A stretch of 64,000 bases of DNA, from NCBI GenBank assembly GCA_017847885.1, contig JAGAUA010000054.1:1-64000 (forward strand), in the 5' to 3' direction. The notes under the pieces were generated by a model, which was given only the letters and a program-made list of their open reading frames with translations, had not been told where the DNA came from and searched no databases. Shown here in pieces: positions 15,435 to 23,467 of this stretch (position 1 is the stretch's first letter; the number at the start of each line of letters is the position of its first letter). The position numbers and the translations under genes were made by a program. This stretch comes from Oscillospiraceae bacterium. GTDB taxonomy: Bacteria; Bacillota; Clostridia; Oscillospirales; Ruminococcaceae.

Positions 15435-18224
15435 TTACTTGACCTCGGCTGCACAGCGCGCGCAAAGTGTGGGATGCTCCGCACTCTGTCCTACTGTTTC
15501 CGAATATGCCCAGCAGCGCTCGCACTTGCCGCCTGCTGCGCGTTCAACATCGTATGTCACACCGTCAAAGCACTCGCTGCCGTATTCGCCCGTGCCGTCG
15601 GAAACGACCTCAACGGCAGAAACGATAAACACCTTTTCAAGGATATCCTTGAACGCATTGAACTTATCGTAATTTGCGCCTGCATGGATAATGACCTTTG
15701 CCTCCAAAGGCGCACCGATAAACTTGTTCTGACGCTTTGCTTCAAGAGCCTTTGTAACGTCGGAACGAAGCATATAAATGGTGTTCCACTTCTCCTCAAA
15801 TGCTGCATCTGCGGAAATATCAAGCTTTTCGGGCATATCATTCATGCAGATGCTTCTTGCATCGTCAGAAGATGTGTGAGGCATATATTTCCAGATTTCT
15901 TCTGCTGTAAAGCAGAGAACAGGTGCAAGCATTCTTGAAAGTGCGCTGAGAATTCTGTACATTGCTGTCTGAGCAGCACGTCTGTCAACGGATTTCTCGC
16001 CCGTGCAGTAAAGTCTGTCCTTGATAATGTCAAGGTAGAAGTTTGACATATCGGTAATGCAGAAATTGTGAATACTGCTCACCACAATATGGAAATCAAA
16101 CGCGTCATACGCTGCTTTTACTTTGTCGATAAGAGCATTCAGCTTAATGAGCGCCCACTTGTCGATCTCGTGAAGCTCGCTGTTTGAAACGCAGTCAGTA
16201 TCGGGGTTAAAGCCGCTGCCGTTGCAAAGATTTCCCAGAATATACCTTGCGGTATTTCTGATTTTCTTATAGGTATCGGAAAGCTGCTTCAAAATTTCCT
16301 TGGAAATTCTGATATCGGAGTGATAATCGGAGGAAGCTACCCACAGACGGAGAATATCTGCGCCGTACTGTTCTGTGATCTCGCTGGGGTCGATACCGTT
16401 GCCCAAAGACTTGTGCATTGCCCTGCCCTCGCCGTCAACTACCCAGCCGTGGGTGCATACAGCCTTGTAGGGCGCTCTGCCCTTGGTTGCGGCAGATGTG
16501 AGCAGCGATGACTGGAACCAGCCCCTGTACTGGTCTGCGCCTTCAAGGTAAAGGTCAACGGGCGTATCAAAGCCAAGTTCTTCCATAACAGCCTTGTGAG
16601 TTACGCCGCTGTCAAACCAAACGTCGAAAATGTCCTTTTCCTTGATAAACTCGGTACAGCCGCACTCGCACTTCGTTCCCTCCGGAATAAAGTCCTTAGC
16701 GTCCTTGAGATACCATGAATTTGAGCCCTCGTTACGGAACATATCGGAAATATTTCTGATAGTTTCGGGAGTAACAACGGGCTTTCCGCAGTCCTTGCAG
16801 TAAACAACAGGTATCGGCACGCCCCATGTACGCTGACGGGAGATACACCAGTCGCTTCTGTCGCTGACCATGCCCTTGATCCTGTCCTGACCCCACTCGG
16901 GAATCCACTGAACGTCTTCGATAGCCTTGACAGCGGTATCCTTGAAGTCCTTAACGGAACAGAACCACTGCTCTGTCGCACGGAAAAGAACAGGATTTTT
17001 ACATCTCCAGCAGTGAGGATACTGATGGACGATCTTTTCAAGAGCAAACAGCGCGCCGCAATCCTCAAGATCCTGAGCAATGACCTTGTTGGAATCGGTT
17101 GTGGTCAGACCTGCATACTTGCCTGCCTCTGCTGTCTGAACGCCCTTTGAGTCAACGGGTACGACAATGCCGATCTCGGGGTACTTTTTGCATACCTCAA
17201 AGTCGTCTACACCGAAGCCGGGGGCCGTATGAACGCAGCCTGTACCGCTTTCGAGAGTAACATGGTCGCCAACGATAACCATTGAAGTGCGGTCCATAAT
17301 GGGGTGCTTTGTAACGATATATTCAAGCTCCTTGCCGGTGAATGAGCCTGTTGTGGTGTAATCCTCGATTTTTGCAGCAGCCATTGTGGGCTTTACAAGC
17401 TCTGCTGCCATAACGTAATTTTCGCCGTTTGCCTGAACAACGGTGTACTCATACTCGGGACCGAGGCAGATTGCAAGGTTTCCGGGAAGAGTCCAAGTCG
17501 TTGTCGTCCAGATAACGAAAAATGTTTTATCAAGGTCAAGACCAAGCGCAGTAAACTTGCACTTGTCGTCTGTAACCTTAAATTTTACGTAGATAGAATG
17601 GCACGGGTCGTTCTCATACTCAATTTCAGCCTCCGCAAGAGCGGTCTGGCAGTCGGGACACCAATAAACAGGCTTCAAGCCCTTGTAGATGTAGCCCTTG
17701 CTGTACATATCGCCGAAAATTTCAACCTGTCTTGCCTCAAAAGCAGGTCTGAGAGTGAGGTAAGGATTATCAAAATCACCCCATACGCCGAGACGCTTGA
17801 ACTGGCTTTTCTGGTTTTCCACCTGCTTGAGAGCGTACTCCTCGCAGTGCTTTCTCAACTCAACAGGAGGAATTGCACCGTTTTCAACGCCAATAGTTTT
17901 GAGCGCTTTAAGCTCGATAGGCAGACCGTGGGTATCCCAACCGGGAATATACGGTGAACAGAAGCCGTTCATATTTTTATAGCGGACGATAATATCCTTC
18001 AGTACCTTGTTAAGCGCGGTACCCATATGGATATTTCCGTTTGCATACGGAGGACCGTCGTGAAGAACATAAAGGGGCTTGCCCTCGTTCTTTTTGATCA
18101 TCTCGTAGTATGTTCTTTCGTTATCCCAGTTTTCGATCATTGCAGGCTCTTTCTGCGTAAGATTGCCTCTCATCGAAAAGTCGGTCTGGGGAAGATTAAG
18201 TGTAGAATTGTAATCCTGCGCCAT
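15435..18224 (-). CDS. ileS: Isoleucyl-tRNA synthetase
   Basis: A 929-residue class I synthetase charging tRNA-Ile. The HIGH-type motif is GNIHMGTALNK (about 69-79), the editing (CP1) domain lies at about 190-390, and the KMSKS-type motif reads AMHKSLGNG. The C-terminal zinc finger is complete: CERCWAYS and CARCAAEVK. Size is normal for the bacterial type. The start follows AAGGAG. It lies between divIVA (22 bp upstream) and lspA, the usual Firmicute neighbourhood. No T-box leader fits in the 22-bp gap, so any tRNA-dependent control would have to act further upstream. Confidence 0.97.
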   Translation of the reverse strand: MAQDYNSTLNLPQTDFSMRGNLTQKEPAMIENWDNERTYYEMIKKNEGKPLYVLHDGPPYANGNIHMGTALNKVLKDIIVRYKNMNGFCSPYIPGWDTHGLPIELKALKTIGVENGAIPPVELRKHCEEYALKQVENQKSQFKRLGVWGDFDNPYLTLRPAFEARQVEIFGDMYSKGYIYKGLKPVYWCPDCQTALAEAEIEYENDPCHSIYVKFKVTDDKCKFTALGLDLDKTFFVIWTTTTWTLPGNLAICLGPEYEYTVVQANGENYVMAAELVKPTMAAAKIEDYTTTGSFTGKELEYIVTKHPIMDRTSMVIVGDHVTLESGTGCVHTAPGFGVDDFEVCKKYPEIGIVVPVDSKGVQTAEAGKYAGLTTTDSNKVIAQDLEDCGALFALEKIVHQYPHCWRCKNPVLFRATEQWFCSVKDFKDTAVKAIEDVQWIPEWGQDRIKGMVSDRSDWCISRQRTWGVPIPVVYCKDCGKPVVTPETIRNISDMFRNEGSNSWYLKDAKDFIPEGTKCECGCTEFIKEKDIFDVWFDSGVTHKAVMEELGFDTPVDLYLEGADQYRGWFQSSLLTSAATKGRAPYKAVCTHGWVVDGEGRAMHKSLGNGIDPSEITEQYGADILRLWVASSDYHSDIRISKEILKQLSDTYKKIRNTARYILGNLCNGSGFNPDTDCVSNSELHEIDKWALIKLNALIDKVKAAYDAFDFHIVVSSIHNFCITDMSNFYLDIIKDRLYCTGEKSVDRRAAQTAMYRILSALSRMLAPVLCFTAEEIWKYMPHTSSDDARSICMNDMPEKLDISADAAFEEKWNTIYMLRSDVTKALEAKRQNKFIGAPLEAKVIIHAGANYDKFNAFKDILEKVFIVSAVEVVSDGTGEYGSECFDGVTYDVERAAGGKCERCWAYSETVGQSAEHPTLCARCAAEVK

Positions 18225-18246
18225 TGATATACTCTCTCCTTGGATT

Positions 18247-18918
18247 TTATTTATTCTGTCCGAATTTTAAATCTCCGAACTTGTTTTCGGTTTTTGAAGC
18301 GCCTGCAAAAGCGGAATCTCCGAAAGGCGAAGCGGACTTCTCCTGCTTGAAGGGATTTTCCATTACCCGTGTTGCTTCCATATTCTGTTCAACAGGCTGA
18401 GGTGCGGGTGCAGGCTCCGATGCAGGAGCTGCGGAAACGGGAACTTCCTCCTCGTCTTCGTCCTCATCATCGTCAAAGTCGGGAATAGCCGTGATCTGCT
18501 CCAAATGCTGCTTGTACATATTCAGCAGATTAGCCTTGAAATCGGAAACCTCCTGCTGCATTTTTACAAGGCAGTGCTTTTCCTTTTCAAGCTGAACTCT
18601 TGTTGAACCGATTATCTCGTCAGCCTTTGCCCTTGCGTCTGCAAGGATCTTTTCAGCCTGAGCATGAGCCTCGGCAATAACAGCCTTACCCTGCTTCTGA
18701 GCGCCGATAAGCGCGTCCTTGAGGGCTTCTTCATCCTTTTTATACTCTCTTACGCTTTCAACAAGGACCTCGATCTTCTTTTCTGCGTCCTCCTTATCCT
18801 TCTGATACTGAGAAATATCCCGTGCGATCTCACGGAGAAAATCATCGACCTCCTCGGGCTTGTAACCGGGTCTTGCCTGTTCAAAACGTCTGTTGTTGAT
18901 ATCCTTAACGCTCAGCAT
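18247..18918 (-). CDS. divIVA: DivIVA-family cell division/polarity protein
   Basis: A 223-residue coiled-coil protein that binds negatively curved membrane at septum and poles. The N-terminal membrane-binding domain reads LSVKDINNRRFEQARPGYKP, followed by EVDDFLREIARD. Long heptad-rich coiled coils span about 35-135. An acidic stretch (DFDDDEDEDEEE) and a Pro/Ala-rich tail follow. I chose ATG 18918, six bases after AGGTGA; a GTG at 18927 is an alternative. It closes a division block (sepF, ylmH, divIVA) and precedes ileS, as in Bacillus and Clostridia. Confidence 0.92.
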   Translation of the reverse strand: MLSVKDINNRRFEQARPGYKPEEVDDFLREIARDISQYQKDKEDAEKKIEVLVESVREYKKDEEALKDALIGAQKQGKAVIAEAHAQAEKILADARAKADEIIGSTRVQLEKEKHCLVKMQQEVSDFKANLLNMYKQHLEQITAIPDFDDDEDEDEEEVPVSAAPASEPAPAPQPVEQNMEATRVMENPFKQEKSASPFGDSAFAGASKTENKFGDLKFGQNK

Positions 18919-18931
18919 TGCCTTCACCTCA

Positions 18932-19708
18932 TCAATTATATTTTTTTACCGTTATACGGTATCTATCCTTTTTTGTTTTGCCGTTCACCGAAAAAAGCAG
19001 GAATTTGCCGTATCCTCTGACCGAAAAGATATCCCCCTCGGAAAGCTGACAGGACGGCGACTGGGTCACGTTATACATGACCGAAACTCCTCCGCCTTTT
19101 ATAAGCGACGCTGATTTCTCGCGGCTTATGCCTGCCGCCATGCTGATTATGCCGTCAAGCCTGAGCGACGAAACCGTGCCGCTTTTTTCTGTAAAAGACT
19201 GCTCTATGTTGATCTCGGGGTTTTTCTCCTCGGTAATCTTCACCCCTGCAGAGCCGATCTTGCTTATCTCGGACATAAGCACGGGCTTTACCGTGTCATA
19301 CACAAAAACCACCGTACAGCCAGTACCCACGACTATATCCCCGAGCATATTCCGCTTTATCTGCCTTGACATAAACGCACCGAGAAAATCTCTGTGAGAA
19401 AGCTTGTCCGCGCCTCTGTACCTAAAAGTAAGCGCAGATACGGGAAAGCAGTCTTCATCGTCCCAATAAGGCGGAAACACCCCCAAAACCGTTCTTGAAG
19501 CGCCCTCATAGCCGCCGTAAAGCTTATAGCTTTCACACCCCTGCTCCGTCATTACCGAACGGGCAAGGATAGCCTGACGCTCGTCAAGAAAGCAGGAAAA
19601 CCTTGGACGAAAGCTTTTTTCGCATTGTTCAAGCATATCCAGAATATGCGAAACAAGTATCCTGTCCTCCTCGGGGAGTTTGGAGTAATAACCGTTAAGC
19701 TTGCTCAT
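18932..19708 (-). CDS. ylmH: YlmH-type S4 RNA-binding protein
   Basis: A 258-residue homologue of YlmH, an S4-domain protein of the division cluster that in Firmicutes is linked to ribosome rescue and ribosome-associated quality control. The N-terminal region includes FLDERQAILA and YEGASRTVLGVFP; the C-terminal S4 domain (about 175-240) includes SLRLDGIISMAAGISREKSASL. It lies 3 bp after sepF and 13 bp before divIVA. The start has only a distant GGAG, so translation is probably coupled to sepF. The family call rests on S4 domain, length and strict synteny. Confidence 0.88.
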   Translation of the reverse strand: MSKLNGYYSKLPEEDRILVSHILDMLEQCEKSFRPRFSCFLDERQAILARSVMTEQGCESYKLYGGYEGASRTVLGVFPPYWDDEDCFPVSALTFRYRGADKLSHRDFLGAFMSRQIKRNMLGDIVVGTGCTVVFVYDTVKPVLMSEISKIGSAGVKITEEKNPEINIEQSFTEKSGTVSSLRLDGIISMAAGISREKSASLIKGGGVSVMYNVTQSPSCQLSEGDIFSVRGYGKFLLFSVNGKTKKDRYRITVKKYN

Positions 19709-19711
19709 TTA

Positions 19712-20140
19712 TCAAAGGAAAACTCCGTTATTTTCCAGCTCGCCAACAAGGTCTTCGCCAACAAAGCCAACATTGTAAGGCGTGATAATAAAGGTATTGT
19801 TAGCAACAGGCTTAATATTTCCTCCGTTAGCGTATGCAACGCCGCCGAGGAAGTCGATAATTCTTCTTGTTACATCGGGGGTCGTGGATTCAAGGTTCAG
19901 CACAACCGTCTTTTTGGAGTTAAGATGGTCTGCTATCTGCTTTGTATCCTGGAAAACCTCGGGTTTTACAAGAATTACCTGAAGCTGTGCGGTAGCGTGA
20001 ATGTTAACTACCTTATTCCTTTTGTTCGAATCGTCATTGTCATAATTGTCATTTGAGTTATCAAATGTATCAATGTCGTTTTCGTTCTCGTCCTCATTAT
20101 CCATGCCGATAAGTTCTTTAAGACTGTCAAATAAGCCCAT
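19712..20140 (-). CDS. sepF: Cell division protein SepF
   Basis: A 142-residue FtsZ-bundling membrane anchor. It has the N-terminal amphipathic helix MGLFDSLKELIGM, an acidic Asp/Asn/Glu linker of about 30 residues, and the globular SepF domain (about 50-130) with LNLESTTPDVTRRIIDFLGG. Length is close to the usual 140-150. The start follows AGAGGAAG. Neighbours yggS (17 bp upstream) and ylmH (3 bp downstream) match the conserved ylm cluster. Confidence 0.95.
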   Translation of the reverse strand: MGLFDSLKELIGMDNEDENENDIDTFDNSNDNYDNDDSNKRNKVVNIHATAQLQVILVKPEVFQDTKQIADHLNSKKTVVLNLESTTPDVTRRIIDFLGGVAYANGGNIKPVANNTFIITPYNVGFVGEDLVGELENNGVFL

Positions 20141-20157
20141 TTATATCTTCCTCTCTT

Positions 20158-20838
20158 TTATTTTCTGGCACCGAAAAGACCGGAGCCTATTCTTACTATA
20201 TTTGAGCCGTGTTTAACGGCAAGCTCATAATCGGACGACATACCCATAGATAATATTTCCATGCCGATATTGTCGATCCGCTTGGCTTTCATATTTTCAA
20301 ACAGACCGCGCATATCCTCAAAGGACTGCTCCGACCTGCCCACCGGGGGAATTGTCATAAGCCCCCTGACTCTGATACTTTTCAGCTGCGAAGCGCTGTA
20401 AAGAAGCTCCTCCAGACCGTCCACCGAAACGCCGCTTTTGGACTCCTCGCCGCCGATATTGACCTCGATAAGCACGTCCATACACACGCCGTTTTTTTCG
20501 GCCTGCCTGTTGATTTCCTCCGCAAGCTTAAAGCTGTCGACTGAATGTATCATCGTCACACTATTAATAATATACTTTATTTTGTTGGATTGCAAGTGTC
20601 CTATGAAATTTATTTCAGCATTTTTATCATAGAAGTCCTTTTTTTCGAGATATTCCTGAACGCGGTTCTCACCGAGAAGAGTTATGCCCTCCCTTACCGC
20701 CTCGTTGACCCGTTCATACGGAACCGTTTTGGTAACAGCCATTATCCTTACGATATCGTCGGATTTTCGGTACTTTGCCTTAGCTTCCTCAACGTTATAC
20801 CGTATTCGCTTCAAATTTTCGGAAATATTAATATCCAT
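20158..20838 (-). CDS. YggS-family pyridoxal phosphate homeostasis protein
   Basis: A 226-residue PLP-binding TIM-barrel protein of the YggS/YlmE/PROSC family, which buffers cellular PLP and has no firmly established enzymatic reaction. The PLP lysine lies in IMAVTKTV (about residue 36), with LGENRVQEYLEK, NFIGHLQSNK, SVDSFKLA and LSMGMSSDYELAVKHGSN following in order. It lies in the conserved division cluster immediately before sepF, as ylmE does in Bacillus. Confidence 0.94.
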   Translation of the reverse strand: MDINISENLKRIRYNVEEAKAKYRKSDDIVRIMAVTKTVPYERVNEAVREGITLLGENRVQEYLEKKDFYDKNAEINFIGHLQSNKIKYIINSVTMIHSVDSFKLAEEINRQAEKNGVCMDVLIEVNIGGEESKSGVSVDGLEELLYSASQLKSIRVRGLMTIPPVGRSEQSFEDMRGLFENMKAKRIDNIGMEILSMGMSSDYELAVKHGSNIVRIGSGLFGARK

Positions 20839-20859
20839 ATTCCGCGCCTCTTTTCAGTT

Positions 20860-22194
20860 TCATGCCGACTCGCTTTCCGAAGCAGTCTCTGTCTCCGAGG
20901 TTTCGGTAGCAGAAGTATTTTCACCCTCCGCACCCTCCGTTTTCTCTTCGGGAACGCTTTCTTCGTCCTCGGATACGGTGGTTTCGGATACATACAAATC
21001 GGCGGATATCTCGCCCTCTGTTATAATGTCGTCATAAACGCTTACATAATCGGCGTCCGAGGTTATCTGCGAAAGCAGGTACTCGTCGCACTCGTATATC
21101 GGATCGATTTTCTTGAATGCAATACGCTGACCCAAGAGAATGTACACACCCTTTTCGTTTTCCTTGTTAAAACGGATAGCTTTTCTGGGCACCTTTATTC
21201 CCTCGTAGTCGTTAAGAATAAGCTCAACTCTCTCGGCACGCCTCTGAACAAGGCTGTATGTAAGCTCGTCGCAGGAAAGTATGATTATGCTTTCCTCGGG
21301 GTCGTCCGACTCGATAAGATCCTCTATCACCGCAGTTACAGTATCCGGTGTTGAAGCAAACTTCACAGTTATTTCGCTGCCAATTCGGAAATTGCTTTCT
21401 TTGGGATTAACAATTCCTGCCATCTTCCAGCAATATCCGTCAACCATCTTGCCCACATATTTGCCCGAGCTGTCGTTTTTAGCATTGGCAATAATATCCT
21501 TTATTTTATCTACCGTCAATTCCGAAGTATTATCGGGAGAAAGCTTCCCCTCGTATCCGTCGGTATGGCTGATAAAATATCCCGTGCTTTCGGAGGTAAT
21601 AATCGCTTTAGGCTCCTTCTGCCGTCTTTCAAGAGCGGAAATCTCTTCCTGAAGCTTGTCTATAGCCGCATTGAAATCAGTTTCTTCTTTGATAACTATC
21701 TGGTATATATCCATCAGCGTCTGAAGCTGCTTACGCTCATCTGCAAGCGCGTCCAAATCGTTTTCGGCAATAAGGAACGCAATCGTCTGGTAATGCTCAT
21801 CAATCAGCGGAGAGATAAATTCGGGATTTACCACAGCCGTCGTACCGGGATTTTGTGCATTTTCAAGGAGCTTAACCTCTTCTTTAAGCACTTCTATCCT
21901 GTTGTTGACCCAAATATCCTCCTCGCTGCCGTAAACATACGCCACAACGGAACCGTTCGCAATTTTGCTGCCGTCAGCGTTGGGATAACTAAGCACACCG
22001 CTTGAAGTGTTTCTTATCACCGTTTCGTTGCGCAGGTATACACCTTGAAACGAAACCTTTTCGGCGGAAGAATATATCAGCGCCGCCTCGGTAACATAGT
22101 CGTCCTTAAACTGCATACTGACCTGACTGAAAACGGTAATTAGCATAAACAGCGACAGGAAGAAAACCAAAATTCTTACTGTTACGGTATTCAT
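20860..22194 (-). CDS. HlyD-like membrane fusion/adaptor protein in the division cluster
   Basis: A 444-residue single-pass protein. A hydrophobic N-terminal helix (about 7-24) anchors a large outer portion that begins with a split barrel/lipoyl-like segment (VYLRNETVIRNTSSGVLSY...GSVVAYVYG, about 50-90), a coiled-coil hairpin (about 100-195), beta-rich domains and an acidic Glu/Ser/Thr-rich tail. This is the layout of HlyD/RND-type adaptors, but no ABC or RND pump gene is nearby. It starts 3 bp after hfq and sits 21 bp before yggS. Its position next to sepF suggests an envelope or division role; this is inference. Confidence 0.7.
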   Translation of the reverse strand: MNTVTVRILVFFLSLFMLITVFSQVSMQFKDDYVTEAALIYSSAEKVSFQGVYLRNETVIRNTSSGVLSYPNADGSKIANGSVVAYVYGSEEDIWVNNRIEVLKEEVKLLENAQNPGTTAVVNPEFISPLIDEHYQTIAFLIAENDLDALADERKQLQTLMDIYQIVIKEETDFNAAIDKLQEEISALERRQKEPKAIITSESTGYFISHTDGYEGKLSPDNTSELTVDKIKDIIANAKNDSSGKYVGKMVDGYCWKMAGIVNPKESNFRIGSEITVKFASTPDTVTAVIEDLIESDDPEESIIILSCDELTYSLVQRRAERVELILNDYEGIKVPRKAIRFNKENEKGVYILLGQRIAFKKIDPIYECDEYLLSQITSDADYVSVYDDIITEGEISADLYVSETTVSEDEESVPEEKTEGAEGENTSATETSETETASESESA

Positions 22195-22197
22195 ACG

Positions 22198-22428
22198 TTA
22201 TTGTTCCGAATCGAGAATGGATATGGGCTTTGCAGGGATAATAGTGGATATCGCGTGCTTGAATACAAGCTCCTGCTTGCCCTCGCTTTCGAGGATAACG
22301 ATATAATTATCGAATCCCTTGACTATGCCCTTAAACTGGAAACCGTTGATAAGGATGAACGTTACAAGCATTTTGTCTTTTCTCGCCTGATTAAGAAAAA
22401 CGTCCTGAAGATTCATGTTTTTGTTCAA
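22198..22428 (-). CDS. hfq: RNA chaperone Hfq
   Basis: A 76-residue Sm-like protein that forms hexamers and pairs small RNAs with mRNAs. The Sm1 motif region [20 protein letters not shown] continues into [19 protein letters not shown], and the Sm2 signature is [10 protein letters not shown] prefer the TTG at 22428: it gives the family-typical start [11 protein letters not shown] and lies eight bases after AAAGGA. The upstream ATG at 22437 directly abuts that Shine-Dalgarno, too close to use. It follows miaA, the same miaA-hfq order seen in proteobacteria and many Firmicutes. Confidence 0.95.
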   Translation of the reverse strand: MNKNMNLQDVFLNQARKDKMLVTFILINGFQFKGIVKGFDNYIVILESEGKQELVFKHAISTIIPAKPISILDSEQ

Positions 22429-22489
22429 TTTTGTCATCCTTTCATAAAATTAAAGTCCTTACAAAAGCATATAAAAATGCTTACATTAT

Positions 22490-22498
22490 ATTATATCA
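22490..22498 (-). promoter_or_regulatory. Possible internal promoter for hfq (extended -10)
   Basis: TGATATAAT on the minus strand is an extended -10 overlapping the end of miaA, with no good -35 box. A small hairpin AAGCAT-tttt-ATGCTT follows at 22466-22482. It could give hfq transcription independent of the long operon. Confidence 0.4.
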
Positions 22499-23443
22499 CA
22501 AAATTTCCGTTTTGGCTACTGTTTTTTTGCATATTTCCATAATTTTATCAAAATCATGGATTTTGTCCATATAAATCCAATTAATTCGTTCATCACGCCT
22601 AAACCACGTAAGCTGTCTTTTGGCGTATCTGCGGGAACTTTGCCTAATTTTGTCAAGGCAGCTTTCCGCCGTATCTCTGCCCTCAAAGAAGGGTATCAGC
22701 TCCTTGTAGCCTATTGCCTGGCAAACCGTGCCAAGCCGCCGGTTTTCGTACACGGCTCTGCACTCTTCGATCATGCCGTTTTCCGCCATGACCGTAACTC
22801 TGCGGTTTATCCGCTCGTACAGGACATCTCTGTCCTCATAGCCGAGACCCAGCATACAAAGCTTATATGGTGACTCTTTTCCCATATTTACCCTTTTATA
22901 CTCGCTGAATTTCATGCCCGTCAGCTCGTATATCTCTAAAGCGCGTATCACACGCACAGTATTCTGCACGGGCACAAGCTCCGCCGTTTCGGGGTCAATT
23001 TGTTTAAGCCGCTCATACAACGCTTCTATCCCCTTTTCCTCTGCCTCACGCGCAAGCTTTTGGCGTATCCTGCCGTCGGTTTCGGCGTTATCGAAATTCA
23101 CTCCGTCCACAAGGGAATTAATGTAAAGACCCGTACCGCCCACAAGTATGGGAAGTCTGCCCCGCGCGCAAACCTCGGCAATTTTTTCCTTTGCAAGCCG
23201 CACATAATCCGCCACGCTGAACTCGGCGTCCATGTCGATTATGCTTATCAAATGATGGGGCACTCCCTCGGTCTCCTCGGGTGTGGGCTTTGCCGTGGTA
23301 ATGTCAAGCCCCTTGTATATCTGCATAGAATCGGCAGAAATGACCTCGCCGTCAAACTCCTTTGCAAGAGCAATGCCAAGCGCGGTCTTGCCCGAGGCGG
23401 TAGGTCCTGCAATCACAAGCAGGGGCAGCTTATTTTCGGGCAT
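22496..23443 (-). CDS. miaA: tRNA dimethylallyltransferase
   Basis: A 315-residue enzyme that transfers a dimethylallyl group to adenosine 37 of tRNAs reading codons that start with U. The P-loop is GPTASGKTALG (about 13-23), followed by DSMQIYKGLDITTAKP, which contains the catalytic Asp and Thr region, and VGGTGLYI. The start follows AGGAGG. MiaB, which methylthiolates the same base, is the first gene of this run, so both steps of ms2i6A37 synthesis are encoded in one transcription unit. It lies 24 bp after mutL. Confidence 0.96.
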   Translation of the reverse strand: MPENKLPLLVIAGPTASGKTALGIALAKEFDGEVISADSMQIYKGLDITTAKPTPEETEGVPHHLISIIDMDAEFSVADYVRLAKEKIAEVCARGRLPILVGGTGLYINSLVDGVNFDNAETDGRIRQKLAREAEEKGIEALYERLKQIDPETAELVPVQNTVRVIRALEIYELTGMKFSEYKRVNMGKESPYKLCMLGLGYEDRDVLYERINRRVTVMAENGMIEECRAVYENRRLGTVCQAIGYKELIPFFEGRDTAESCLDKIRQSSRRYAKRQLTWFRRDERINWIYMDKIHDFDKIMEICKKTVAKTEIL

Positions 23444-23467
23444 AACGCCCCTCCTTTCGGTAAATCT

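Noticed and set aside
18225..18246. T-box leader for ileS
   Set aside because: Only 22 bp separate divIVA and ileS, too little for a T-box.
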